DNA of 64,000 nt, taken from NCBI GenBank assembly GCA_949592205.1, contig CATIUR010000006.1, positions 67,762,001 to 67,826,000 on the forward strand. The letters run 5' to 3'. The notes below the pieces were generated by a model. It saw only the letters and a program-made list of their open reading frames with translations. It was not told where the DNA came from and did no database searches. Made by a program: the position numbers and the translations under genes. The stretch's first letter is position 1. Each line of letters opens with the position of its first letter. Below are positions 1 through 11,819 of this stretch, piece after piece. The stretch is from Helichrysum umbraculigerum (lineage: Eukaryota; Streptophyta; Magnoliopsida; Asterales; Asteraceae).

Positions 1-697
1 TATAATATAAAATGCAGTAAAACGAACAATGTGTACTAAATAAATATATGCAAAATGCAGTAAAAACAGTAGTATGTATTATACTTTCATACAAAATGCA
101 GTAAAAATGGATCATATGTATAATATAAAATGCAGTAAAAAATAAACAATATGTAATATATGAAATATATGCAAAATGCAGTGAATAATAATAAAATGCA
201 GTGTAATTTTAACAAAATGCAGTAAAAAATATATTATGTATAACTTAAAATGCAGTAAAAAACAAACAATATATATAAGATTGAGGTGTATAAATAAAAT
301 GCAGTAAAAACGAACAATATCTACTAAACATATATACAAAATGCAATAAAAATAATAAAATGCAGTACAAAGTGATAATATGTAAAAAAAAATTGGAAAA
401 AATAATTATGAAACAAAAATTTTATTTTATTTTTTTAAAAAAAAATTAAAAAAAAATTGAATTTTTTTTTTCCGACGAACGGTGGCGGGTGGCGACGGCG
501 GCGGGTGGCGGCGACGGGTGGCGGCGGCGGCGGGTGGCAGCAGCTAGTGGTGGTGGGTGGTGGAGGGGAGGGGTGGGTAGGAAGAAAGTAGAGGGAGTAG
601 TGTACACTATTAAAAAGGTGGAGGGGGTAAAAATGAAAATTTGAAAATTCTTCTCCTCCTTCTCCTCAAATAATACCTTCTCCTCTGAACCTTATCC
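1..697. mobile_element. Mutator-like non-autonomous element, copy 1 (left-truncated by the window edge)
   Basis: The stretch carries many interspersed copies of AAAATGCAGTAAAA-type words, then a (GGN)n-rich patch near 475-545, then a terminal segment with CTTCTCCTCCTTCTCCTC ending near 697. The same order and almost the same bases occur at the right-hand parts of the elements at 35024-36666 and 39601-41160, so this is the right half of a third copy. It has no coding capacity. The Mutator-like assignment rests on the 9 bp target duplication seen around the 39601-41160 copy. Confidence 0.75.
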
Positions 698-875
698 ATA
701 AACCAAACCTTTTAAAAATTATTTTTGGATATATTCAAAAGATGATTTCCGAATATATATAAACACACCATATAATATATAAATAAATAAATATTTATTG
801 AATTTAACAATATATCTACCCTCCATGTTATTCGGAACAAAAGCACCGGTTAGAATCCACATCCCAATGTTTTAA

Positions 876-1459
876 GGGCAAATAGCCCAAAAAGGTAATG
901 TAAGATTCAAAATTTCTCAATAAAGGGAATATCACTTTTCTCATCGCCCAAAAAGGACCCCTAGTTTTAATTTGTGCCCAAAAAGGATTATTGTGTCAAA
1001 AAACTTAAATTAAGGGGAATATTCGCCGCTCGATTTTTTATTTTTTCAAAATTGACTCTTGAAACGACTTGCATGAGTTATTATGAGTTTAAGATGTTGA
1101 CATCGTTGCATCATCAACAAACAAGAAAGCTTTAATTCCACGAATTGCCATCTTTTAGATACGTATTTATCACTTCAATTTTGGAACCCTAGGTGGCTTG
1201 CTCATGATCCCCAAATGTTTCAAAATTTAATTGGTGGTATAAAGTGTTTATAAATTATGCAAATCACCTTTAACTGACCTTAATTTTTGAAAAATAAAAA
1301 ATTGACCCGCTGATATTTCCCTTAATTTAACTTTTTTTAAAAAATAATCTTTTTTGGGCAAAAATTAAAACTAAGGGTCCTTTTTTGGCGATGGAAAAAG
1401 TGATATTCCCTTTATTGGGAAATTTTGAATCTTACGTTACCTTTTTGGGCTATTTGCCC
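876..1459. mobile_element. Fold-back (long terminal inverted repeat) element, Mutator-like, with 9 bp target duplication
   Basis: The left arm begins GGGCAAATAGCCCAAAAAGG and the right arm ends with its inverse; the two arms pair over roughly 110 bp, including the words GCCCAAAAAGGACCC and its complement. The 9 bp ATGTTTTAA lies directly outside both ends (867-875 and 1460-1468). A 584 bp element with long inverted arms, 9 bp duplication and no gene fits a non-autonomous MULE or fold-back MITE. Confidence 0.8.
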
Positions 1460-1640
1460 ATGTTTTAAAACAAACTTTTAGGTATTTATTTATTTAATTT
1501 AATTATATTAAAAGAAAAAATCATTAAGAAATATTTGCCTGATTCAATATTTTTATCCGTATATATACTATGGTTTTCCCTAGCATTCCTAATTCAAAAC
1601 CTCACATATTATCGTCATTATTCCAAAAAGTTTGATATTC

Positions 1641-2256
1641 ATGGATCCCTTATATCGTAATCATCAAAATGTCAGTGGATAATTGTTGAGAATTCAAAAG
1701 AATTCCAAGGTATTATATGTGTGTTATCTTATTATCATTAACCTTTATGCATGTAAACACTTTTTGATTGCTTTTGCAGGTGTAAAAGAACATCATGTTG
1801 AATATCCCAATCGTCCTAATAATTTTGAAGGTATTATATGTTATTTTCCTGCATCGAAAAATTGAAGATTTGTAACTTACATTGTTTTATATCTATGTAC
1901 TCTTATTTTGTATATGTGAACGACTTTGCTTCAAAAGATTCGAACAGTAACCGCGATTTAGAAGGTAAGTTAGAAGGTAAAAGAACACCCTTGATAAAAT
2001 ATATTATTCTATTTAAATTAATGTTTGTACTTACGTAGTATATTTTAAACAATCTTTTGTATATGATTTCGATCAACAGGATTTTGTTGATTGGACTAAA
2101 TTTAATGACATTAAATACAATGACGGTGAAGAATCTGTTAAACATGTCATGGAAAAGATTTTAAAGGCGGATCAAGTTATCAAAGAACTTCGTTCACTTG
2201 GTTATGAAATTGATGACGATTATATGGTGGATCTCAACTTCCTCAATACCAAATAG
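1641..2256 (+). pseudogene. Small multi-exon gene relic of unknown function
   Basis: I do not recognise this gene. An exon-like series runs from an ATG at 1641 (MDPLYRNHQNVSG, then a stop), through blocks ending in AAG or GAAG before GTATTATATG donors, to a last block at 2080-2256 that follows a CAG acceptor and is open for 58 codons. That block starts DFVDWTKFNDIKYNDGEESV, ends DLNFLNTK and is rich in Asp, Glu and Lys. The block near 1781-1831 reads VKEHHVEYPNRPNNFE in one phase and the block near 1939-1965 reads DSNSNRDLE, but the phases do not join cleanly into the last exon. I therefore read it as a decayed gene, possibly captured by the Helitron whose end lies at 2873. It could also be a gene with exons I have misplaced. 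Confidence 0.3.
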
Positions 2257-2844
2257 AGTCTTAGAATAATATTTTTAATGACCCATTTTGTTCCTTTTCT
2301 TTTAAAAATATATGTTTAAGATTGTTATTTTGATTTAATTTTAAGATAATATATCAAATAATAATAGACATATGGTTGGTTTTATCGTTATTTACTTTAG
2401 CGTTTTCAATATACTTCGTATTTAAATATTGTTGTTGGCTTGTTGCCTTTCCATACAATTACATTATGGATCTAAAGACGTTGGCCCAATAAACCCTCTA
2501 AAACACTATATAAGAGCCCAATGATACTTTAAGCCCACAAATAATCACCTATATAAATATTACATATAAGAATGTTTAAATAGTTAATAGTTGTCAATTA
2601 GTCAAATATAAAATATTAGATTCAAACTTATCTCAATACTATATATTCAAGTTATTCGAATCACGCATACTAAATATTACTTTTTATTAAAACTGAGTAA
2701 TTTGAGGGGTATAAATTTTAATTTAAGTGAAATAAAATGACTAAACTGATCAATTGAAAGTTTATTTAATTATACAAACTAAATGTTACAAATTGAAAGT
2801 TTATTTAATTTTACAAAGTACATGTTACAAACTCAAATTTCTAA

Positions 2845-2873
2845 GCTCGCGTTGTCGCGGGTCTTTCACCTAG
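2845..2873 (+). mobile_element. Helitron 3-prime terminus (hairpin plus CTAG)
   Basis: A GC-rich palindrome CGCGTTGTCGCG is followed about ten bases later by CTAG and then T, the hairpin-then-CTRR|T layout of plant Helitron 3-prime ends. The 5-prime end was not fixed; the AT-rich sequence from about 2280, and perhaps the gene relic upstream, would belong to it. Confidence 0.55.
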
Positions 2874-3559
2874 TTATTATTGAAAATAATAGTAAGTATA
2901 CGATTGTAAATAATCCTTCTAGGAATCTAATTAGTGGATAGAGAAGTCCTCAATAATATTTATATACAATCACAAAGCAAATGCACAACCGAATTATTAA
3001 GAAGAAATATGATCGGTAATTATCATATAATCATAAAATCTTATCCGATCCATGAATTAATCTGTAAGCATATATATATCCAACATTGATTGATTATCCG
3101 CATACAACTGTATGGAGAAGATAGATTGAAGTCAATTGAAGTTAAGAAATTTCATCCTAATAATTATGTATTTGCTTACATGGTTTTGATGATTAAGCTA
3201 TTGTTTTCATTGTTATGAATTTATATATTGTGTTGTCTTATTGCTATTAGCTACGATTATATGTGTGATAAGAGATTTTAGAATTTGTATTTCTTATGCA
3301 TATTTGTTGTTGTCGATATAAATATAGTAAGCAACCATTTTTCTAATTACTATGTACGATATATAAAAAATCATATAACTACTTTTTCTTTTACATCTTA
3401 AGCATGCACCAACTTAGTTCCAAGGCGAATTCAGTGCTTGAACTTTCGAGTTGTGTCGTTATCTACATTTGCGTTCACAAATTTGTATGAGCATTAGTCA
3501 TTTGAATATAGAAGTATATATATCATCTCCACTTTTGGGCTTATCGATGTCTTTATGGT

Positions 3560-3690
3560 TACATAGTGCTTGTGGATGTAGAATGGGTTATAAGGGTTAA
3601 TTGACCATTAATCTCTAATTAAATTTACAATTGACACTTTAAAAATCATATATATTACAAATTGCCGTGTATCGTACGGGTCTGCATCTA

Positions 3691-3691
<1 letters not shown>
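3560..3691 (+). mobile_element. Helitron 3-prime terminus, family A
   Basis: The segment ends with the hairpin CCGTGTATCGTACGGG, then TCTGCATCTAG before T at 3692. The preceding ~130 bp closely resembles the region before the Helitron end at 29989 (shared words such as CTTTATGGTTA and TATATTACAAA), so these are two members of one family. The 5-prime end is not defined. Confidence 0.65.

Positions 3692-3748
<57 letters not shown>
3692..3748. repeat. (AT)n microsatellite
   Basis: Near-perfect AT dinucleotide run directly after the Helitron CTAG and just before the left end of the giant CACTA element. Open reading frames of alternating Tyr-Ile across it are artefacts of the repeat. Confidence 0.95.
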
Positions 3749-3752
<4 letters not shown>

Positions 3753-3765
3753 ATGTATGTATGTA

Positions 3766-4340
3766 CACTAGTACAAAAACGGGTATATATGGCGGTGAAA
3801 TAGGCCATCTGAAGCGGTGAACAGACCGCCCCTGATACCGGCGCCACGAAAAGTGGGAACTTGTTTGAAGCGGTCAAACGACCGCCACAAATTCTATAAA
3901 TAGGAGCGGTCAAATCAAAAAATAGAGCGGTTATATAGATACAAAAATTGGCGGGAAGAATAACATTTGAAGCGGGTTAGTGATGACTACTAAAGCGGTT
4001 AATTTTGACAATTTTGAAGCGGGTTAGTAAAACAGTATTTGTAGCGGTTCACTTGAAAATAATAAATGTGTAAATGGAGCGTTGTCTATCTAGTTTTTGT
4101 GGCGGTTTTTTAAATGGAAATTGAAAAAAAAAATACATTTGTTGTAAAACAGTATAAATGTGTAAATGGAGCGTTGTCTATATTAGTTTTTGTGGCGGTT
4201 TTTTAAATGGAAATTGAAAAAAAAATAGATTTTTAGTGGCTTTTGACTAGCCATTTGTGGCGGTTGTTATAATTAAAGTATTAAAAAAAATTCTTGGAAC
4301 TGCGTATATATGCATTTAGTTAGCATTTGGAGCGGATGTA
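3766..4340. promoter_or_regulatory. Left CACTA subterminal repeat region
   Basis: Dense copies of GAAGCGGT, GAAGCGGG, GGCGGT, AGAGCGGT and complements occur in both orientations over about 550 bp inside the left terminus. In En/Spm elements such subterminal repeats bind the TnpA-type protein. Two near-identical stretches (about 4076-4140 and 4155-4220, around GGAGCGTTGTCTAT and GTGGCGGTTTTTTAAATGG) show local duplication. Confidence 0.8.
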
Positions 4341-4541
4341 TCGTATATATATGTATATGCTGCTGCGAGCATGCATAATGCAAATACCAAAACCAGCATA
4401 ATCCAAAAGCCAGATTGACCAACAATTCAAAACAAAATCTAACCGGCCTGAACATATAAATCATGCTAATAAGTAATAACATTACGTATGTACAACATAT
4501 ATAACCTAAATATAATGTTTAAATGTTTAAAATGGGTTTAT

Positions 4542-7500
4542 TTACTTGTTCTGACCGTCAAAAATGTACCTCTTTGCAAATTCGATTGTGCCCTCGATTA
4601 CCAACTTGTCCAGTATATCGGCTGTATAAGGGGACAAGTCGCTCCAAACCTATAATAAATTCAAATTAAAACATAAAAAAAGAGAACGAGTTTAATGCAT
4701 TGAATTATACAGAAATTATATATTACGTACTATATATGGACTTACATTTTGTGGGAAATCTGGTTGCAAACTCATAAAGAATTGTTGCATATGCATCATT
4801 ACGTAATACCCACATTCCCAACTGTCTTGTTGTTGAGGACACTGATTTGAAGCACAAAGTTAGTTTAACACATATAATTTATGATCAATTTGCATATATA
4901 TCAAGTTTTTCAAACTATATTATATGCTTACCAACACCATCTCCCATTGCCAATCCTCGCCTTTTCTCCTGAAAATTCAGTACTATGAAGTTAACTACAA
5001 GTTACAAGAAACAATTGCCTAATTAGCATTTTCATTCAAGTTAACATATATACTTACCCATGAACACCCTTTACGAATTTATAAGACTTCCAAGTCTTTT
5101 TCAGCTTCATCGAATCCAATATGTATCCGCGGTGCTCAACATTGTCAAGAATGATAAGCACCCAATGTTTACTACCCAAAAGTTACAACATTTTAGTTTT
5201 AAATAATAAATAAGGCAATGTACGTAGCAAATATATATAGATATAATACATACCTTGCGAAATAGGGAGCAAGGAAAAAACGCTTATCATTGTGAGCAGT
5301 GAACACATCTGTGACGTGCTTCATGACAGTGGAGATAGGAACTGTTTCCTGGATTAGATGAGGATTAAGGAACGCGCAGTTGCAGGGAAAGCCCAGTTTC
5401 GGTTTGCAAAGATACAAGTACCTAAATAAACGCCAAAATTTATAGGATAGAATTAGAATGTAATACACATATTTTGTTAATTAAAGATACAAAACGTATG
5501 TTTTAAAGAACTTACATCGACCACCAATTAAGAACAGTGACATCGAGCCAATTGTTTGTCACCCAAATTAAAAGAACCTCATACTCAAACCAATCTAGGA
5601 TCGGCTCAGGATACATATTATAAGGGGATTCAATCTCAATTGATACGGTTTGTTGATCAATGAACCATGATCTGAATCGCCTACTTATATCTATTAACTC
5701 CTTAGGCCTTCTTAACAGCTGCATCTCCATATTTTTAATTCTTTGACTTTGTTGATCACGGAGCTCAGATGGTTTTGATGTATTCAGAAGAACATCATCC
5801 ATAACTGGGTGCTACATTAGCAAAGTATTAGATTATATGGAAATTAATAAATAGACATAAAATAAAAGATATTTCATTACTACATACGTACATAAACATC
5901 ATCATCACGTGTAAAATTCTGAACTTTGCTACTAGAGTCGGATGGTGAAACACAGGTTGTGGATGCACTGGTCATCGGGTGGTGTCGCACCACCTCGCTG
6001 GCATGCTACATTTTACGATTAAACAATTAACGGATAAATATGTACATAACTCAAAAGAAATACATATATACATAACTGGATATAAAATACAACACATTAC
6101 GGAGTCAACATGTGGTGGTGTGGAGGTGGATGGTGAAACACAGGTTGTTGATGTGGTCCTTGGGTGGTGTCGCACCTCCTCGCTGACATGCTACATTTTA
6201 CGATTAAACAACTAACTAATAAATATGTACATAACTCATAAGGAGTATATATGTATACATAACTAGATATAAAATACAACACGTTACCAAGTCAACATGT
6301 GGTGTGGAGGTGGATGGTGAAACACAGGTTGTGGATGTGGTCGTTGCGGGGTGTCGCTCCTCCTCGCTGACATGCTACATTTTACGATTAAAAAAATTTA
6401 CGAATAAATATGTACATAACTCATAAGGAGTATATATGTATACATAACTGGATATAAAATTCAACACATTACCAAGTCAACATGTGGTGTGGAGGTGGAT
6501 GGTGAAACACAGGTTGTGGATGTGGTCGTTGCGGGGTGTCGCTCCTCCTCGCTGACATGCTACATTTTACGATTAAAAAAATTAACGAATAAATATGTAC
6601 ATAACTCAGAAGGAATATATATGTATACATAATTGGATATAAAATACAACACATTACCGGGTCACCATGTGGTGGTGTAGAATCCCTCCTTGGTGGTGTG
6701 GGGAGTCGACTTCCCACAAAGTCATGTGGCGACATAACAGGACCAAGCAAACAAAATGGTAAAACATTAATTACACCGATAAAACAATACAATATAATAC
6801 CTAATGGATCTACGAATAGACGTATACGAATACCTTTATCGCTTTGCGAGGCCATTGAATAGCTTCGGTACTTTTGGCTTGGCCTAAGAGTTTGATTCCC
6901 TCCTTGGGAATTGGAATGGTAACATTCTCAAGACCGTGTTCAACGGTTTCTACCAGCACAAACATGTACCCGCTCTGCAGTCCTTCCTTGTGAGACGGAC
7001 AAGTAAACCCACTTGCCCATCTGATTTCATGATGACCGTATGGCATCATAATTTGACATGGAAGGGGTTCCTGTCAAACGCACATGAATTAGATGGAACA
7101 CGATTCTTCACAACTTTAGGTTATTTTACTAGTAGGATACATATATATCTTAAGCATTCACAATTAAAATGATCACACTGATCAGAATGATCATAGTTAA
7201 CAAATATATATCTTAAGTTAACAAATTTATATATTTGCAAAGAGAAGGCAATTACCTCATCATCGTCATCAGGCCGGTATGGTGATCCACCAGGTGTAGA
7301 AAGGTGTATGTGTTCAGCATTCAGATTACCCACTTCTGTCTCTGTCTAGGCCATGTCGACCTCAACTGCAACTGCTTTCCTCTTTTGACCCTTCCTAGTT
7401 CCAAGGGCCTTTTTCATCCCCACCACACTGGATACCGCCCGTGTCCGACCCCCATGTTCTTTTCCCTTGTATTGTGTGAGGGGATCGTCTGCCCCCACCA

Positions 7501-9118
7501 TATCAAAGGTGCCATCATTCAACATTTTGGTCTCCTTCTCCAGCTATATAAATGAAATAAAGTTTCACATGTTAGAACATTTAATAACATTTATTAGTGA
7601 CAAGTTTTAGAATATCTATAACTTTAGCTTCGGGTTCGGGTTCGGGTCAGCCATTTGGTTTTCGGGTTGATCCAACAAACCGAAAACTAGAGGAGGTATA
7701 ATTTAGAATATCCAGAAACTGAATTGTCACCCCTATATTCTTACCAATGACGGTACAAGACTGTGGACCGTGTAGGCCATTGCCCACACAAGCATCTTAC
7801 TAATTATCTTGATATACATTTAAAGTTGAATCATACAAGTATTTACCCACGTAGATAAATGGTTAGCACCCTTGCATCCAACCAAATGATCACTTGTTCA
7901 AGCCTAGCACCCAGCTCCTTTCTTTTGTATTTTTTTCTTTATTTAATTTTCCCCTCTTATTTCGCTTTCCTTTCCATTCAATATCTTTTGGCTTATTCTT
8001 TAGTCTTTAGTAAGTTATATGTGAGAGAAACAAATTTGTGAAGTAAAACACAAGTAGTCACAACATTTGGTCACATTGCTAAGTTTATGAATTTGTTCAC
8101 ATTGCTAAGTTTATGAACTTTTGGTTTGGTTTTTCGTGTTGAATATATGAATTAAGTTAAACTGAATTCTTTTTCGGTTTGGCTGAATTAATGTTAACAA
8201 AACAAAAGTTTTTGGTTTATCATGACGTATGACTCGAAGGATAAAAATCTCAATTCAGAACCCAAACCTTATGTGACGATCATCCTAAAATTTTCCCCCT
8301 TAAAAATATAAAATCTGGTACCGCCCCTGATTCTTACCAATTCATCCGCCGCTTTTTTAAGAGAATCCCTACTTTCTTGTGTGTCTGTTTTCTTCTCTTC
8401 CCGCAGTCTCGCGTAAAGATACAAAACTGAGCGCTCACACTTGTACTTTGCTAGACACGGGAATTCGGTTAAAACCTTCTTTTTGTTTTTGTAATAATAC
8501 TCCCTCAAACCAGCATAACTCAACCGTCCTACATGGGCAGGATCCGTGTTTGCTGCCGCCCTGGCCTTGGCTTTCTCACTTTTTCTCTTCACATATGAGA
8601 TGAAAAATAACGTTAGTAACTTGTTTATAATAATGAAACCAACTTAGCACAAAACATGAGATATGAACTACCTTGAATTCATCAGTGGATCTCTCAGCAA
8701 CAAATTTTGGCCAGTGATCCATGTCCATAGAGGGCCATTTTTTATGAGGGTCGTTGTTAGTAGAGGCAAACTGAGTAGTAAGTTCACTCTTCCACCTCCT
8801 CCAAATTTTATTCATCTTCCTGTAATGGACTTCTTTGTGCTTGTCGTCTGGTATGTTCCAATGACTTTTCATTAGGTCCCATACGTTATCCAAAACTTCT
8901 GGAGCAATTAGTGTACCCTCATCTCCTGCCTTCAGTGGCTTCGTATTCCATCCCAAATGGTAAGGGATTCGTGCTCTAACCTCGTTTCCAAACCAAGTTA
9001 GATAATCTGTCCTATTGTCTCCAGTAGCTTCTCCTTGGGCGTCGAACTCAATGTGACGATCTGGATCGGGAGTGTAGTCATTCTCCTTTGCCTTCCCTAG
9101 TCTACCTTTTTTGGCCAT
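4542..9118 (-). CDS. CACTA-encoded Transposase_24-like / Ulp1-like C48 protease gene (interrupted by one stop)
   Basis: Minus-strand exons read from splice signals: 9118-8672, 8586-8338, 7543-7256, 7070-6834, one with uncertain left border ending at 6658, then 6559-6473, 6374-6288, 6190-6101, 6005-5892, 5811-5516, 5421-5254, 5171-5058, 4968-4932, 4841-4746 and 4649-4542. The N-terminal exons (MAKKGRLGKAK..., then a Trp-rich region with WNIPDDKHKEV and WRRWKSEL, then RLSYAGLREYYYKNKKK) resemble plant Ptta/En/Spm Transposase_24 proteins, the TnpA-type partner that binds element ends. The exon at 7070-6834 resembles the DUF8039-like block found in such proteins (QWPRKAIK). The C-terminal exons form a C48 Ulp1-type cysteine protease: KHWVLIILDN (His), YILDS (Asp), and CPQQQDSWECGYYVMM (Gln, Cys). 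An in-frame TAG at 7346-7348 in the third exon breaks the frame, so the chain may be made as two products or not at all. Promoter motifs lie near 10240-10350. The start at 9118 is the first ATG of the conserved frame; a non-coding first exon may lie upstream. Confidence 0.75.
5892..6657 (-). repeat. Tandemly duplicated exon-plus-intron unit (four copies of about 180 bp)
   Basis: Copies at about 5892-6005 (longer, diverged), 6101-6190, 6288-6374 and 6473-6559 each consist of a TGTAG acceptor, an exon starting His-Val/Ala-Ser-Glu and containing SPSTSTP, a GTAATG or GTAACG donor, and an AT-rich intron with TACATAACTCATAAGG. The clean copies are 87 or 90 nt, exact multiples of three, and every border is phase 0. 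The duplicated exon can therefore be gained or lost without breaking the frame of the protease gene. It encodes a Pro/Thr/Ser-rich linker of about 29 residues per unit between the transposase-like and protease parts. Confidence 0.8.
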
Positions 9119-10234
9119 GTCGTTTATATTTGATGTCCTACAAAAAAGGAATTTATCGATATTAAGTTCATAAAGAACATGTGCAATATAAATGATATTA
9201 ATACGTACGATAAACACTGGCTAACAATTAAAATGATAAATTAGCAGTTAACTACAGGCATTATAATTTATTAAGAGTATAATATGTAACAAACACAACG
9301 CAAAACGGATAGCAAACATTACACACGTGCAAATAAGAAACTGATCGAATTGTCATACATATATATTTCCCTTTATTAGAACCAGCTACAGACCAGGTGA
9401 ACACAAATATTAATTCCCACATAAAAACGATAGTCATGGATGCACTTTCTCAAGTATTGAATAGGGTCTTTGCTGGAATATCTTAGAGTGTTCTCACAGG
9501 TTCAGGATTGGAGAATCAACAACTACGGGACCACATCTTTACATCAATATCATCAAGATCAGTATTGAATTCAATATCTTTTAATTTTGACATATATAAC
9601 GAGCTGATGGTGGGGACCAAAAAAAGCGTTGTTTTATAAAGAACATTCCCTTTTGTATGTACTCACAACAATCAATAACATATGGGTGGTGATTTGTACA
9701 CCACCAACCTTTAGCCATACACCACTAGTTATGCATTAAACTGTTGTACTGAACAACAGAGTGATGCACATTAGTGGTGTATGTCTGTATGGTTAAAAAT
9801 TTATGTATAAATTATATATTTACCTAAAAAATTATGTACAAATATATCAATACTGTATATGTTTCAATCCGGCATACACTAAATGAAAATTTTTACATAG
9901 AAAAATACAATTAATTTACACTATTTAACAAACTACCACCAATAATGGATGTATTGGAGTTACATGACAACAGTTCAAAAGCCGATCAAAATTGGAAAAC
10001 CTAGCAATTAATGCAACCGTTTGGATATGAGTCGCGGCAAAATTATACCGTTATAAACTTACCAAAGTGAAATGGGTTTACAATAACAAACTTTAACCTA
10101 TATTTACCTGTGGATATTTGTGGATACGGTGGTGCAGAAGTAGAACGAAGCCGAAGATGATGAAGCAGAAAATCTCGATCAAAAGTGTATTCTGTCTCTA
10201 TGTAGACCGAAAAGTGTCTTTTCACCAATAAAGC
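9119..10234. other. Upstream region of the CACTA protease gene; no separate gene seen
   Basis: AT-rich sequence between the first coding exon and the motif cluster at 10240. An open frame at 10043-10228 on the minus strand lacks an ATG at its start and is not convincingly coding. It may contain the 5-prime leader and first intron of the minus-strand gene. Confidence 0.4.
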
Positions 10235-10350
10235 TTAACTCATTTGAAGCGGTTAAAAACAATACCCGCTTCAAACTACAAAGACAACCGCCACGTCATA
10301 AACCAACCGCTTCAATTGGCCAATGAAACTTTTTGATTTTTTAGCCCACG
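10235..10350. promoter_or_regulatory. Internal cluster of CACTA subterminal-type motifs, probable promoter of the protease gene
   Basis: Within about 100 bp there are TTGAAGCGGTTAAAA, ACCCGCTTCAAA, CAACCGCCACG, CCAACCGCTTCAA and GGCGGGG. These are the words that mark both ends of the element, yet no CACTA terminus is present here. In En/Spm the element promoter overlaps transposase-binding motifs and is regulated by TnpA; the position upstream of the minus-strand gene suggests the same role. Confidence 0.55.
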
Positions 10351-10594
10351 TTTGGCGGGGAACCAAAAAAATTGAAATTTGAGGCTTTAGTTTTTATCAA
10401 ATGCATATATATAGATATAGTATAGATATAGAATATAGATATATATAGTAATAGTAATATAGATAATATAGATCTATATATCTATAATCTATCTATATCT
10501 ATTTATAAAGCATATTACTATTTTATTGTTGCAAAATTTAACAAGTACGGAGTAAGACTCAATAATTCATTATTTCATTTTATATAACTAGATA

Positions 10595-11530
10595 CTAGGC
10601 ATTGAGCCCGTGCGATGCACGGCCGTTTGAAAAATACAGTTATATAGTAATTTGTAAGTAGCCGAATATTTTAATGGGCATATAATAAGTGTTATCAATA
10701 GCACAATTAATTTGTGGTGTTGACCAATTACTTTACGTTTACTTCGATAATATTTTTCAAATATATCATTCATTTACTTTTCAGCATAAAGTTATAAACA
10801 AACTTCTTTGCAAACAATGTTCAAGAGTTTGTAAATTAATAACAAATAATCGTTAACTAAAATAATACGCTCTAATAGGTAATTAAAAAACTTTATTTTA
10901 TATATAAAAACTAAGCGTTGAGCCCGTGCGATGCACGACCATTTATATAATACTATTAAATTAGTTTGTATGTTATTATGTTTAAGTTTGAATACCTAAT
11001 ACAATTAAATTAATTTGTAAGTTATTTTGTTAAGTTTTAATACATTTGTTGAGCTTATGCAATGCAAGATAATTAAAAAAATAAAAATTAATCATATGTT
11101 GTTTAGGTCCTCAACTGTATCTTAGTATTGTTGAAAGTTTAAAATTTATTACTGAAATTCAATAGTAATATATACCAAAATATCAGAAAATAATCAATTT
11201 CATATATCTTTATTAAAACTAATTTTCTTAAAACATGGTAGTTGATGATGATAATATTTGTTAATTGCAATGTATAAGATATGGATTAAAAAATGAATCT
11301 TTTTTTTATGTAAGTAAAAATTGTTATATATTAAATATAATATAAGAATTTTAAAGGCTATTATAATAAAGTATAATTGATAAATAATAGTCTTAGTAAT
11401 TATTAATTAAGGTTTTTAAAGAAAAAAATAATATGATGATGTGTCAAATTAGGAGGCTCTAAAGAAAAGGAAATGTTATGACGTGGAATGTCTAAATATC
11501 AAGGAAAAATCTTTGTTTTATATGTATAGA
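10595..11530 (-). mobile_element. Non-autonomous Helitron (minus orientation) with repeated 3-prime ends
   Basis: Read on the minus strand, it starts TCTATACATATAAAACAAAG at 11530 and ends with hairpin CCGTGCATCGCACGGG, then CTCAATGCCTAG at 10595, followed by T. Two further, more diverged copies of the same hairpin and GGGCTCAA tail lie at about 10917-10940 and 11046-11070, so the 3-prime end has been duplicated or the element received later Helitrons of the same family. It has no coding capacity. Confidence 0.6.
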
Positions 11531-11729
11531 TAGATAAGTTGTGTAATTTTTCAATATTTTGTTTTATTTAATATATTTAATAATATTTAATATTTAACTT
11601 TTAATTAAATTTAAATTTAATAATTAAAATGGTAAGTGTAATTATTTAATTAAATCTAAATTGTCGGATCACCTTGTAAATTTTTATTGAAAGGTCCAGA
11701 TTGCTCAACGGGATTTTGGTTTATTTATA

Positions 11730-11732
11730 TTA

Positions 11733-11773
<41 letters not shown>

Positions 11774-11810
11774 GTTATTATATTAGTATTATTAATTATT
11801 ATTATTATTA
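11730..11810. repeat. (ATT)n microsatellite
   Basis: About fourteen consecutive ATT units, with a second shorter block after a TATGTTATTATATTAG interruption. Confidence 0.9.
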
Positions 11811-11819
11811 GGATTTTGA

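Noticed and set aside
112..339. Phe/Ile/His-rich minus-strand open frames in the TGCAG repeats (also at 35600-36161 and 40120-40495)
   Set aside because: They are translations of the interspersed AAAATGCAGTA repeat and differ only as the repeat does; no gene signals.
10235..10350. A possible right end of a smaller CACTA element (3766 to about 10.35 kb)
   Set aside because: The subterminal-type motifs are dense here but there is no TAGTG terminus or GTA duplication; the true partner end is at 29089.
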